Below are positions 1-6,414 of a stretch of 26,134 nt of DNA, one piece after another. How positions within the stretch are numbered: position 1 is the first letter of the stretch; each line of letters starts with the position of its first letter. The notes below the pieces were generated by a model. It searched no databases. It was given only the letters and a program-made list of their open reading frames with translations, and was not told where the DNA came from. The DNA lies in the IMG/VR virus record IMGVR_UViG_3300034523_000294, positions 1 through 26,134 of that record; one strand, 5' to 3'. Made by a program: the position numbers and the translations under genes. The stretch comes from a virus.

Positions 1-36
1 GTAACGTAAACCCTTTGAGTTTCGGCACTCTTGGCG

Positions 37-1227
37 TTACTGGCTTTTTACTCGTACCACTTTTGTACCACTATCCAACATTTTCAGCTTATCGAGCTCC
101 GCCCAATCGTTCGGCGAGCTGATCCACTTGGCATAGGTGGAGAGCAGCACCTGCACGCTATGCCCGAGTTGCGCGGCGATGAATGCCGGGTTCATGCCGG
201 CCATCAGGCACATGGTCGCGTACGTGTGGCGCGTGTCGTACATCCTGCGGCGCCTGATACCAAGCTTCCGCAGTGCTGCCAGCCAGTAGCGTTTTTGACT
301 CGTCTCGGAACGGATGAACATCTCCGAGCGGTCACCCGTCCCACTGGGCGCGAACACGTAATCTGAACGGGCCTCGGTGAGCGGTCTGGCTTTTTCGAGC
401 GCATGCAGTGCCCGATCGTTCAATAAAACTTTCCGTGAGCGCTTCGTTTTGGTGCGATCCTGGATCACGCCTTTGATCTGAATCCGGCACACATGGGCAG
501 TCTTCCCGCGCCTATCAATTTCTCCCCAGCGCAATGCCATCACCTCTCCCGGCCGCATGCCGGTGTAGAAACAGAACTCAAAGTAGGCCGCATAAATGGC
601 CGTCATGCCGCTCGTCGTTTCGTAAAGGTGGGCAATGATGGAATCGGCCTCTTCTTTGGTGAAGGGGTCGACCTCACGCTTCGGCACCTTGGCGCCCGGG
701 ATGGAAAGGGCAGGGTTTCGGATGATCAGTTCGTCCGAGACAGCCTGCTGGAAGATCGATACCAGCAGACCGACCACACCCTTGCGGCGGACCGGTGAAG
801 TCCACTTGATGTCGTTCATGATCTTGCGCAACTGAACCGAGGTGATCGTGTCGATCGGCAGTTCGGCCAGGTAGGGAATCCAGTACACCTGCAGCGCAGA
901 CCTGTAGTTCTTCCGGGTTCCCTCTACGATCTGCAAGCTGTTGAGCCAGTCCTGCGCATAATCGAAGAAGATCGGCGTTGTTTGTTCCTGAACTACAACG
1001 CTACGGGTATTGGGGAATAGCTCGGCATACTTCTCTGCCGTCAAGGCGCCGAGCTTATCCAGGCCTTTTACTTGAGCACGTAGACTCGCTGCTGCTGCGA
1101 TCCCTTTCGCGGTCTGAGGGAGGGGGAGCGTCTCGCAGCACCGCTTCTTGTTCCAGGTGAAGCGAATTCGGATTGAGCGCCCGACAAGCTCGACTCCGGC
1201 CGGCAGGTCCACAGGCTTTCGATCCAT
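37..1227 (-). CDS. int: Tyrosine-type site-specific integrase
   Basis: This 396-aa protein should catalyse recombination between the phage and host attachment sites. The N-terminal ~75 residues look like an arm-type DNA-binding domain (DUF3596-like). Residues ~85-180 form a SAM-like core-binding domain, and ~187-370 the catalytic domain. Visible catalytic residues are Arg225 in TGMRPGE, Arg333 in YDTRHT, His356 in QLGHS and the nucleophile Tyr365 in STYAKW. The usual first His of the HxxR motif is Tyr (YDTR); as I recall, this substitution is tolerated in related integrases. The start is supported by AAGGAG nine bases upstream, which lies inside the excisionase-like gene, so the two genes overlap by 160 bp in different frames. 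It is the last gene of the leftward operon, and attP would be expected just beyond its 3' end at the window edge. Confidence 0.95.
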   Translation of the reverse strand: MDRKPVDLPAGVELVGRSIRIRFTWNKKRCCETLPLPQTAKGIAAAASLRAQVKGLDKLGALTAEKYAELFPNTRSVVVQEQTTPIFFDYAQDWLNSLQIVEGTRKNYRSALQVYWIPYLAELPIDTITSVQLRKIMNDIKWTSPVRRKGVVGLLVSIFQQAVSDELIIRNPALSIPGAKVPKREVDPFTKEEADSIIAHLYETTSGMTAIYAAYFEFCFYTGMRPGEVMALRWGEIDRRGKTAHVCRIQIKGVIQDRTKTKRSRKVLLNDRALHALEKARPLTEARSDYVFAPSGTGDRSEMFIRSETSQKRYWLAALRKLGIRRRRMYDTRHTYATMCLMAGMNPAFIAAQLGHSVQVLLSTYAKWISSPNDWAELDKLKMLDSGTKVVRVKSQ

Positions 1228-1412
1228 TCGTCATATCTCCTTTTGCTGTACATAATCCTGCCGTTGATCTTCATCCACACCCAAGTGGGGATGATGCCTT
1301 TCTCGCGCTTGCGTTGAAGCGCCTTCGCTGTACACCCCACCAGCTCGCCCATCCGTTTCTCGGTGACCTTGTCGTGCACATGGTCTTCGGGCAGATTTTC
1401 TGCGGCTGCCAT
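1068..1412 (-). CDS. xis: Excisionase-like (Xis) DNA-binding protein
   Basis: A 114-aa basic protein immediately upstream of, and overlapping, the integrase gene. Residues ~15-70 look like a winged-helix/MerR-type excisionase fold: a helical segment with KRMGELVG and KALQRKRE, then a 'wing' with WVWMKINGRIMYSKRRYDEW. The Ser/Arg/Lys-rich tail (residues ~75-114) is encoded by DNA that also encodes the integrase N-terminus. GGAG lies upstream of the start, inside the end of the phosphatase gene. Position and fold suggest it directs excision by bending att DNA, as Xis proteins do. The fold is recognised from residue pattern only, but gene order and overlap support the call. Confidence 0.8.
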   Translation of the reverse strand: MAAAENLPEDHVHDKVTEKRMGELVGCTAKALQRKREKGIIPTWVWMKINGRIMYSKRRYDEWIESLWTCRPESSLSGAQSEFASPGTRSGAARRSPSLRPRKGSQQQRVYVLK

Positions 1413-1414
1413 CT

Positions 1415-2191
1415 CTACTCCTCCTGACGCGTCAGGTTTTGGTTGTCACGCTGATCTGTCGCGTCATCCCAGTCCCAGCTCAGCTTCGGATCAATCGGCG
1501 GGTGAGCCTGCAGGGTATGCAGGTCCAGCAGCGTGAAGTGGCCGTCCATCCAGCCGGCGGTGTCGATGTGATAGACGTTGCCTAGCACTGCCGGGCGGCG
1601 AACCGGGGTGTGGCCGACCACTACCGCCCGAACGCCTTCGAAGCCGGATGCGTCCTCGGCAGTGATCCGCCTGCGAGACCATTGCGCCATTGCTGCAACG
1701 TGCTCGCTCTCGGCAGGGCCACCATCCTTTGCTGCCCAGGTGAACTCATTCCAGGCTTTGTAAGGGCAGTCTGCGTGAACGATTCCTACCAACCCCTGGG
1801 GCGTCACGACCTCGATGATCAGCGGCAGGTCGGCCAGCAGTTCGACGTAGCAGGCCTGCTCGACACTGGACCGGGCGTAGAGCCATGCGCCGCCGTTGGA
1901 CAGATGCACTTCCGCTATGCGGCCTGCTGGATCAAGGCGGTATGCCTCGACTGCCATCTGCTCGTGGTTGCCGCGCACGGCATGGAACCATGGCTTGGCC
2001 AGCCAGGTGTCCACCTGGTCAGACTCAGGCCCGCGGTCGACCAGGTCACCTACGGAGAACAGCCGGTCAGTGGCCGGGTCGAAGCTGACCGCGTCCAGGG
2101 CGCGCTGCAGGCGGGTGAAATGGCCATGGATGTCGCCCACGGCGAAGTCGCGGCCGGCGGTGTTGACGGGGAAACGCTGGAGAGTGGTCAT
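1415..2191 (-). CDS. Lambda-type serine/threonine protein phosphatase (metallophosphoesterase)
   Basis: A 258-aa calcineurin-like metallophosphoesterase of the phage lambda phosphatase/PrpA type, expected to use two metal ions (typically Mn2+) to remove phosphate from proteins. The family motifs appear in order: GDIHGH (Asp20, His22), GDLVDRG (Asp49), RGNHE (Asn75, His76), VHAD near residue 148 and GHTP in the C-terminal third. A longer open frame extends upstream, but the ATG at 2191 overlaps the preceding stop (ATGA) and begins the family homology, so it is preferred. The gene sits in the leftward operon between a membrane protein and xis, where it is likely expressed early or on induction. 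Its target, phage or host, cannot be read from sequence. Confidence 0.9.
   Translation of the reverse strand: MTTLQRFPVNTAGRDFAVGDIHGHFTRLQRALDAVSFDPATDRLFSVGDLVDRGPESDQVDTWLAKPWFHAVRGNHEQMAVEAYRLDPAGRIAEVHLSNGGAWLYARSSVEQACYVELLADLPLIIEVVTPQGLVGIVHADCPYKAWNEFTWAAKDGGPAESEHVAAMAQWSRRRITAEDASGFEGVRAVVVGHTPVRRPAVLGNVYHIDTAGWMDGHFTLLDLHTLQAHPPIDPKLSWDWDDATDQRDNQNLTRQEE
1423..1436. repeat. 14-bp perfect palindrome ahead of xis
   Basis: CCTGACGCGTCAGG reads identically on both strands. It lies inside the last codons of the phosphatase gene, directly before the xis ribosome-binding site on the minus strand. A dimeric regulator could bind it, or it could form RNA structure near the xis start. It may also be chance within coding sequence. 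Confidence 0.4.
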
Positions 2192-2508
2192 GACAGCGCC
2201 CCCGTAGCCCGTGCGGCGGCAGCGACAATGAAGAACGACACCAAGAACGCCGAAGCAGCTAGCATGGGATGGCCGCTGTAAATCAGCGCGTATAGCTGGA
2301 ATACCGTACTTGGCACACTGATCCACCAGTAGCGCAGAATTCGCTCGGCCACTTCACCGGTTACGGTGCCGGATGACCAGCCGATCCAGGCCATGGCGTT
2401 GAAGGCCACGGTGACGTAGAAGGCGAAACGGCAGAGTTGGGCGCCGCCGAACAGCAGCGACAGGCTGATAACAGCGCTGATGGCCGTGGAAATAAGGGTC
2501 TGGATCAT
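2188..2508 (-). CDS. Small four-helix inner-membrane protein
   Basis: A 106-aa very hydrophobic protein with probable membrane helices at residues ~4-21, 26-45, 60-76 and 81-100 and no recognisable catalytic motif. It begins in an ATGA overlap with the 54-aa gene upstream and ends in an ATGA overlap with the phosphatase gene, implying translational coupling. The family is not recognised. A membrane role during lysogeny, such as superinfection exclusion, is possible from position and topology, but this is inference only. Confidence 0.8.
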   Translation of the reverse strand: MIQTLISTAISAVISLSLLFGGAQLCRFAFYVTVAFNAMAWIGWSSGTVTGEVAERILRYWWISVPSTVFQLYALIYSGHPMLAASAFLVSFFIVAAAARATGALS

Positions 2509-2669
2509 GGTTTAACCGCCTTCTGGTCGAATGCGTGCAACGCTTTGTCGAGCGCTACAACTGCTTGGTGGCGAGTAGCACAGGTGGTTTCGGCGTAGAT
2601 GCCTGGGCGGGAGCCCTTTGCCGTCCAGCTGCCATCCTTGTTCTGAGTCACTTCGATGACGGCACTCAT
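2505..2669 (-). CDS. 54-aa conserved-type small phage protein
   Basis: A short gene filling the space between two others, with ATGA overlaps at both ends. It starts at ATG 2669 inside the DUF1566-like stop and ends at TGA 2505-2507 inside the start of the membrane protein. The product begins MSAVIEVTQNKDGSWTAKG and contains a GSW..KGSRPGIYAETTC segment resembling a small beta-rich fold. Function is unknown. The double coupling is the main evidence that it is a gene. Confidence 0.75.
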   Translation of the reverse strand: MSAVIEVTQNKDGSWTAKGSRPGIYAETTCATRHQAVVALDKALHAFDQKAVKP

Positions 2670-3397
2670 GCCTGACCTCCTGCCAATGCGGCCAGCTCAG
2701 CCACCAGCGCTTCGGTTCGCCCGTAGAACTTCCCGGCGTCCTCGTTCACGAACCGCTCGAGCACGGTGGCCACGGCCCGCTGGTTGGCCAGGCCGCGCAG
2801 GTCAGCCTCGGTCAGCGTGTCGGTCGATGGCGCGTGCACGAAAGCCTCCTGACTGATCAGCAGGGTGCGCACCGGGCGAATGCCCTTGCACTTGCTCACC
2901 CAGTTCGTATCGGGCACGCACCAGGGCAGCATGTGAAGGCACCAGGCAGTTGCTGCGTTCGACTTCTGACTGCTGGTCCAGTACTCGCTAAGGCCAAACG
3001 CCTGGGCCGCGCCCCTGACTGTGTACGATCCGTCGTGACCCCATTCTGGAAGCTGTAAGAGATTGCAGCGCAGCACCTGCAGCTCCTCGATCGACGGGAT
3101 GTGCCAGCCCCAGGTGCCCCGGATGTTCATGCCCAGCACCTTGCGGGCGATGGCGCTGCCCTCGGCTGCCATGGCCTGGGTGTTGGCCATCCCGTCGAAG
3201 CGCGATGTGGCGCCACGTATACGCGGGCGCGGGCCTTCTTCCTGCCACCAGTGGGCGGCTACTTCGAACTCCCGGCCTGCATCGATCACCGCGTGCTCGG
3301 CGCCGCCGAAGAAGATCCGGCCGGCGAAGAAGCCGCCAGCCAAGGGCTGCCCAACGGCAGGGAGGGCGGCGTGGTTGATTGTTCGACGCTTTTTCAT
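2666..3397 (-). CDS. DUF1566-like phage protein
   Basis: A 243-aa protein whose central and C-terminal part resembles DUF1566/Lcl-C domains, which share a fold with formylglycine-generating-enzyme-like proteins. Characteristic signatures are GWHIPSIEEL (~97-106), the YWTSSQ segment (~139-144), WCLHM, and GIRPVRTL near residue 180. The ATG at 3397 is chosen because it follows GGAGG and overlaps the preceding TGA (ATGA). An in-frame extension upstream has no comparable start signal. Such proteins are common in Pseudomonas prophage accessory regions, with no established role. Residues ~193-243 form an extra helical tail. Confidence 0.8.
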   Translation of the reverse strand: MKKRRTINHAALPAVGQPLAGGFFAGRIFFGGAEHAVIDAGREFEVAAHWWQEEGPRPRIRGATSRFDGMANTQAMAAEGSAIARKVLGMNIRGTWGWHIPSIEELQVLRCNLLQLPEWGHDGSYTVRGAAQAFGLSEYWTSSQKSNAATAWCLHMLPWCVPDTNWVSKCKGIRPVRTLLISQEAFVHAPSTDTLTEADLRGLANQRAVATVLERFVNEDAGKFYGRTEALVAELAALAGGQA

Positions 3398-3537
3398 GGC
3401 AGCCTCCGGAAGTGGTCGGCCAGCACCCGGCGCCCGTCCAGGCCGCACGCGGCAGACAGGTCAGCGATTTGGCCAAAGGTTGTTTCGCGCTGCTGCAGGG
3501 CGTCCCACAGCAGCAATAGCAGGCCGGCCTGGCTCAT
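3394..3537 (-). CDS. 47-aa small phage protein
   Basis: A small gene between csrA and the DUF1566-like gene, joined to both by ATGA overlaps. It starts at ATG 3537 and stops at TGA 3394-3396. The protein has a leucine-rich N-terminus (MSQAGLLLLLWDALQQR) followed by FGQIADLSAACGL, which looks like two helices and could be a mini-HTH. Its last codons carry the GGAGG ribosome-binding site of the downstream gene. Function is unknown; the tight packing on both sides supports it as real. Confidence 0.7.
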   Translation of the reverse strand: MSQAGLLLLLWDALQQRETTFGQIADLSAACGLDGRRVLADHFRRLP

Positions 3538-3929
3538 GGCTGCTGATCCTGTACCACCTGCTGCTGCAAGGCCTCCAGGCGCAGGGCGGTGTCGATCTCC
3601 TGATCCAGCTCTTCGCCGGAGAGCCAGTTATCGCCGCGCACTACCAGCAGGTCTTCGTCAGGATCTTCGATGCGCTCGCGGTCACGCAGCCAGCGGTAAC
3701 GGCGCGCATCTGCCGCCAGCTTGACGTGCTCGTCGATGCTGAACGCTGGCGCTTCCTCGACGGTACCTTCAGCCACGCGACGGGCGTGGATCTCTTCGCG
3801 GTCAACGATCACCCCGCGCGGGGCCTCAATCCCCAGACGAACCTGGCAGCCGTTAACCTGGGCCACGCTGACCCGGATGTTGCCGCCGATGATGACGGCC
3901 TTGCCGATGTTCCGGCTGAGCATAAGCAT
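3534..3929 (-). CDS. csrA: CsrA/RsmA-family RNA-binding regulator with C-terminal extension
   Basis: Residues 1-51 align along the whole CsrA/RsmA core, which binds GGA motifs in mRNA leaders to repress or activate translation. RNA-contact positions Leu4, Arg6, Arg44 and Ile47 are present, while position 7 (Arg in E. coli CsrA) is Asn. The protein is 131 aa, about twice the usual ~60. Residues ~52-131 form a second segment containing LAADARRYRWLRDRE, a pattern I associate with small phage hypothetical proteins, so this looks like a fusion. The start ATG at 3929 follows AAGGAG; ATG 3923 (M3) is an alternative. It is the second gene of the leftward operon and overlaps the next gene by ATGA. Its leader contains an AGGA that could allow self-control. 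Confidence 0.9.
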   Translation of the reverse strand: MLMLSRNIGKAVIIGGNIRVSVAQVNGCQVRLGIEAPRGVIVDREEIHARRVAEGTVEEAPAFSIDEHVKLAADARRYRWLRDRERIEDPDEDLLVVRGDNWLSGEELDQEIDTALRLEALQQQVVQDQQP

Positions 3930-4019
3930 GTGAATCTCCTTATTTCGGGCAAGCCGGTGGCCTGCCGCGTTTGTTGGCTTTCGCAAAAATCAGGGTTGGA
4001 TCAGGTCAGGCCAGCAGCG

Positions 4020-4418
4020 TCACGCCACCGCCAGGGCGCACTCGGCGCGCCGGGTTGCTATGCGGGTTTCAATCTTTCGCTCGCCGCTGTTGCCGCCACG
4101 GCGGACGCGCATTGCATGGTCGTCGCCGATCATTCCGTGGATGGCCATCAGCAGAGCCAGGGCGGTGGCAGCTGGGCTGATGATTCCGCGCCGAAATGCC
4201 TCCGCCACCAATGCAGTACGCTTGGTCATGCCCCACTTGGTGCCCAAGGCCATCATGCGTTTCTTGACGCCGTCCTCGCTGATCCCAAGCGCCCGGGCAA
4301 CTTCCTTACCTGAAGCGCCACCAGCGATCGCCAGCAAGCACTCCAACTCACGCGGTGCAGCGCCCTGGCCCAGGAGGCCTTGCCAGTTGCCTACGGTGAT
4401 TGAGGTTGCTGGGGTCAT
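4020..4418 (-). CDS. LuxR-type helix-turn-helix regulator
   Basis: A 132-aa protein whose residues ~21-80 form a LuxR/GerE-type DNA-binding domain: APRELECLLAIAGGASGKEVARALGIS-type spacing, then VKKRMMALGTKW as the recognition region. No receiver or autoinducer domain precedes it. A hydrophobic stretch at ~84-97 and a basic tail follow. The ATG at 4418 is chosen because GGAG lies nine bases upstream; the ATG 15 bases earlier lacks a ribosome-binding site. It is the first gene after the candidate operator-controlled leftward promoter, so it is probably repressed in the lysogen by the CI-like protein. It may regulate the rest of the operon or host genes. Confidence 0.8.
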   Translation of the reverse strand: MTPATSITVGNWQGLLGQGAAPRELECLLAIAGGASGKEVARALGISEDGVKKRMMALGTKWGMTKRTALVAEAFRRGIISPAATALALLMAIHGMIGDDHAMRVRRGGNSGERKIETRIATRRAECALAVA

Positions 4419-4452
4419 GCTTGGAAACTCCATTGCAAGTGCGATGGAATCA

Positions 4453-4480
4453 AGAGTACCAATTGGTAAATCTTTGTCAA
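4453..4480 (-). promoter_or_regulatory. Leftward early promoter (pL-like)
   Basis: On the minus strand a perfect -35 TTGACA (4475-4480) is followed after 16 bp by TACTCT (4453-4458), which matches the three most conserved -10 positions. The operator palindrome lies in the spacer and overlaps the -10. It would drive the LuxR-like/csrA/.../int operon. The start site would be near 4446, leaving a short leader before ATG 4418. Confidence 0.6.
4457..4468. promoter_or_regulatory. Repressor operator in the leftward promoter
   Basis: TACCAATTGGTA is a perfect 12-bp palindrome placed in the spacer of the leftward promoter. The flanked form TTGGTAAATC recurs, with small changes, upstream of the cro-like gene (TAGGTAAATC, ending at 5416) and inverted at 4494-4503. 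Recurrence at both ends of the repressor gene points to a CI/Cro binding site. Confidence 0.6.
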
Positions 4481-4493
4481 TCGAATGGCCGAA

Positions 4494-4503
4494 AATTTAC
4501 CAA
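4494..4503. promoter_or_regulatory. Possible auxiliary operator half-site
   Basis: AATTTACCAA is the inverse of the TTGGTAAATC element at 4463-4472 with one mismatch. It lies upstream of the leftward -35 box and could let two repressor dimers bind cooperatively. It touches the A-run of the repressor terminator, so part of the match may be due to low complexity. Confidence 0.35.
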
Positions 4504-4525
4504 AAAAAACCCGCCGTAGCGGGTT
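4502..4525 (-). terminator. Rho-independent terminator of the repressor gene
   Basis: On the minus strand the sequence forms a 7-bp stem AACCCGC/GCGGGTT with a 4-base loop, followed by an eight-base T run. It lies 16 bases past the repressor stop, separating repressor transcription from the leftward promoter. Confidence 0.85.
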
Positions 4526-4541
4526 GTCTTATTGATGTCAG

Positions 4542-5321
4542 CTATGTTCTTGATCCGCTCCAGATGTAGACGACACGCGCTACCACCGAGATTCGGTCCA
4601 TCATGTCATGGGGTATGCGGACCTCTTTGAACTGCGGATTATCGGATAGGATACGGATCCCATCCATGTCCAACTGTATGCGTTTGATAGTGAGTACGCT
4701 GCCAATACGGACTACATAGACCGCATCGTATAGAGCCTCTGTCACCCCAACATCCACGACAAGGAGGTCACCATGCTTGATGGTTGGAGCCATACTGTCC
4801 CCGAGCCCTGTTGACATGCGTAGATTCGAGATGTCCGTCATGGACATGGATCTTCGCAGCCACGCCAGATCAAACACGGCAGTCCTAATAGGGGTTTCGC
4901 TTTCAGCGCCTTGCGCGTGCTTTCCCCAGCTTTCAGGGATCTCGAGCACGGGGATTGTGACGCTGTAGAACGGATACTCGTGGTCGTCAGTCGAGTCCCA
5001 GTTTCTCACGTCTATAGGCTCAGAGATTGCTGCAGCGCGGGATTGAGCGTCGTTTACCGCTGATATGGCCAGCTCCAAGCCCTTAGGATCATCTAACCAT
5101 CCATTGGGCAAATGACACATGCCTTCAATCTGCCGCGCCAATGACTCCCCAATATTCCTTGAGTGCGCTGGATTTTCAGAAAACAGCCTGGCCACGTAGG
5201 AGGGAGAGCGCTCAATGGCTTCCGCGAAGGCTGATTGCTTTCCGCCAAAGCGTGTCAGCACGAGCTCCCGTAGCCGGAGCCTGCGTACATTTCTGATTTG
5301 GTTCGAGTCATTAGTGTCCAT
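4542..5321 (-). CDS. CI-like prophage repressor (XRE HTH + S24 peptidase domain)
   Basis: A 259-aa lysogeny repressor. Residues ~12-70 form an XRE helix-turn-helix (KQSAFAEAIERSPSYVARLFS). Residues ~115-255 form a LexA/UmuD-like S24 domain with nucleophile Ser176 in GDSMAPTI and general base Lys213 in TIKRIQ. These suggest RecA-stimulated self-cleavage, although no Ala-Gly or Cys-Gly bond is obvious in the linker; a Gln-Gly lies at ~137-138. The gene is divergent from the cro-like gene, across a 98-bp region with repeated operator motifs. Only a weak AAAGG precedes the start. Confidence 0.93.
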   Translation of the reverse strand: MDTNDSNQIRNVRRLRLRELVLTRFGGKQSAFAEAIERSPSYVARLFSENPAHSRNIGESLARQIEGMCHLPNGWLDDPKGLELAISAVNDAQSRAAAISEPIDVRNWDSTDDHEYPFYSVTIPVLEIPESWGKHAQGAESETPIRTAVFDLAWLRRSMSMTDISNLRMSTGLGDSMAPTIKHGDLLVVDVGVTEALYDAVYVVRIGSVLTIKRIQLDMDGIRILSDNPQFKEVRIPHDMMDRISVVARVVYIWSGSRT

Positions 5322-5419
5322 GCTTGACTGTACCTTTTATTTCCCTTTTGGAAAATTACCTTGAAATGGTGCATGAATCAGGTAGCCTGCGACATAAATG
5401 CACCAATAGGTAAATCTGA
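5322..5419. promoter_or_regulatory. Divergent repressor/cro control region
   Basis: This 98-bp AT-richer gap separates the divergent repressor and cro-like genes and must hold their promoters. It contains one clear operator-like site (5401-5412) and a weaker TACC-N7-GGTG element around 5357-5371. TTGACT at 5324-5329 and TTGAAA at 5361-5366 resemble -35 boxes, but no well-spaced -10 is convincing, so no promoter is assigned. Confidence 0.6.
5401..5412. promoter_or_regulatory. Operator-like site upstream of cro-like gene
   Basis: CACCAATAGGTA differs from the operator TACCAATTGGTA at two positions and shares the following AATC. It lies just 7 bases before the cro-like ATG, so a protein bound here would block rightward transcription or initiation at that gene. 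Confidence 0.5.
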
Positions 5420-5755
5420 ATGAACCTATCCGAGTACCTTTCGCAACTCCCGCGGGGCGGCAAGAAAGTCCTTGCGCTCAAGCTTGGCGTGACAGCGTCG
5501 TATTTATCGAGGCTCGTCTCAGGCGACAGGGCGATCACTGCCGAAAGGGCTCTGCAGATTGAAAGCGCTACTGACGGGCTCGTAAGCCGCTGCGTACTTC
5601 GCCCGGATCTGCAGTGGGGCTTGACTCGCGATGAAGAGCAGCTTTCCAAGGCAAAGGCCCTGCCGACCTTGAACGCAAATGTACGCTCAAGATCACGGCC
5701 AAGTCAGTCCCCTGAAGTGGCTGGCGTTTTATCCAGTACCGGGGGTGCGCAGTGA
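5420..5755 (+). CDS. Cro/YdaS-like HTH regulator
   Basis: A 111-aa protein with an HTH in residues ~10-55: GGKKVLALKLGVTASYLSRLVSGDRAITAERALQIE-type layout, as in YdaS/Cro-like prophage regulators. The C-terminal ~45 residues look disordered. It is the first rightward gene, divergent from the repressor, the classical place of Cro. No Shine-Dalgarno precedes the ATG and an operator-like site lies directly upstream, so it may be translated from a very short leader. It ends in a GTGA overlap with the KilA-N gene. Confidence 0.85.
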   Translation: MNLSEYLSQLPRGGKKVLALKLGVTASYLSRLVSGDRAITAERALQIESATDGLVSRCVLRPDLQWGLTRDEEQLSKAKALPTLNANVRSRSRPSQSPEVAGVLSSTGGAQ

Positions 5756-6360
5756 GCAACGTAATCCACCTCGACTTCGAAGGGCGGCAGGTAGACCTGA
5801 GTGCTGACGGCTGGTTGAACGCCACGAAAATCGCCAAGCAGTTTGGCAAGGAGCCGACTGCCTGGCTTCGCCAAATCGACACCCTCGAATACCTTTGCGT
5901 CATGGGAGATGCCCTGGGGGTTAATTCTGTCACTCTGACAGAATTCAATGAAATCAGAGAGTTAGACGCGTCGAAGTCCTGGGTTCGCTCCAAGATCCTC
6001 GCTCTCACGAAAAGGACTGGCCTCGTGATGACCAAGGCTGGTGGAAGTGGCGGGACATGGCTGCACCCGAAGATCAGGGTCTATTTCGGTCGCTGGATCA
6101 GCACTAAGTTCGCAGTTTGGTGCGATACGAAAATTGAAGCACTGCTGAGCGGTGCTCCGTCGAAGCTGGATCGACTCAATCGCGCTTGCAAGATTTTCGA
6201 CGACCGCGAATCTCTCGCCAGCACCTACGGGCGCGGACTTTGTGAGTGGAAGCGCGACAAGCCGCTGCTGCTAGGCGACATCGAGCGCGAGCTTGATTCA
6301 CTGCAAATGGTGCTCGGCTTGAACAACCCCAATCAACCTCGCCTGAAGGCCTTCTCATGA
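5752..6360 (+). CDS. KilA-N domain protein
   Basis: A 202-aa protein with a KilA-N DNA-binding domain. WLNATKIAKQFGK near residues 21-33 and GGTWLHPKIRVYFGRWIS near 100-117 are the two hallmark blocks. It starts at a GTG that overlaps the stop of the cro-like gene. KilA-N proteins occur in many phages as regulators or antirepressors, and the position next to cro suggests an early regulatory role. The C-terminal ~60 residues are helical and unassigned. A tandem terminator region follows. Confidence 0.88.
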   Translation: MSNVIHLDFEGRQVDLSADGWLNATKIAKQFGKEPTAWLRQIDTLEYLCVMGDALGVNSVTLTEFNEIRELDASKSWVRSKILALTKRTGLVMTKAGGSGGTWLHPKIRVYFGRWISTKFAVWCDTKIEALLSGAPSKLDRLNRACKIFDDRESLASTYGRGLCEWKRDKPLLLGDIERELDSLQMVLGLNNPNQPRLKAFS

Positions 6361-6414
6361 CGGCCTCGGCGTCTCAGTTTTTGTTGTCCGGCTAAATCGC
6401 AGGCAGCAAAAAAA

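Noticed and set aside
1-40. GTAACG (1-6) and CGTTAC (35-40) inverted repeat at the window edge, next to the integrase stop, as an att or terminator element.
   Set aside because: Six-base arms 28 bases apart are likely by chance. There is no second copy to define an att core and no T run for a terminator.
3063-4313. Long plus-strand open frame of 416 codons opposite DUF1566, csrA and the LuxR-like gene.
   Set aside because: It is antisense to several convincing coupled minus-strand genes and has no domain or start signal; a GC-rich shadow frame.
5324-5366. TTGACT (5324) and TTGAAA (5361) as -35 boxes of the rightward promoter.
   Set aside because: No acceptable -10 at 15-19 bp from either; kept only as part of the control region.
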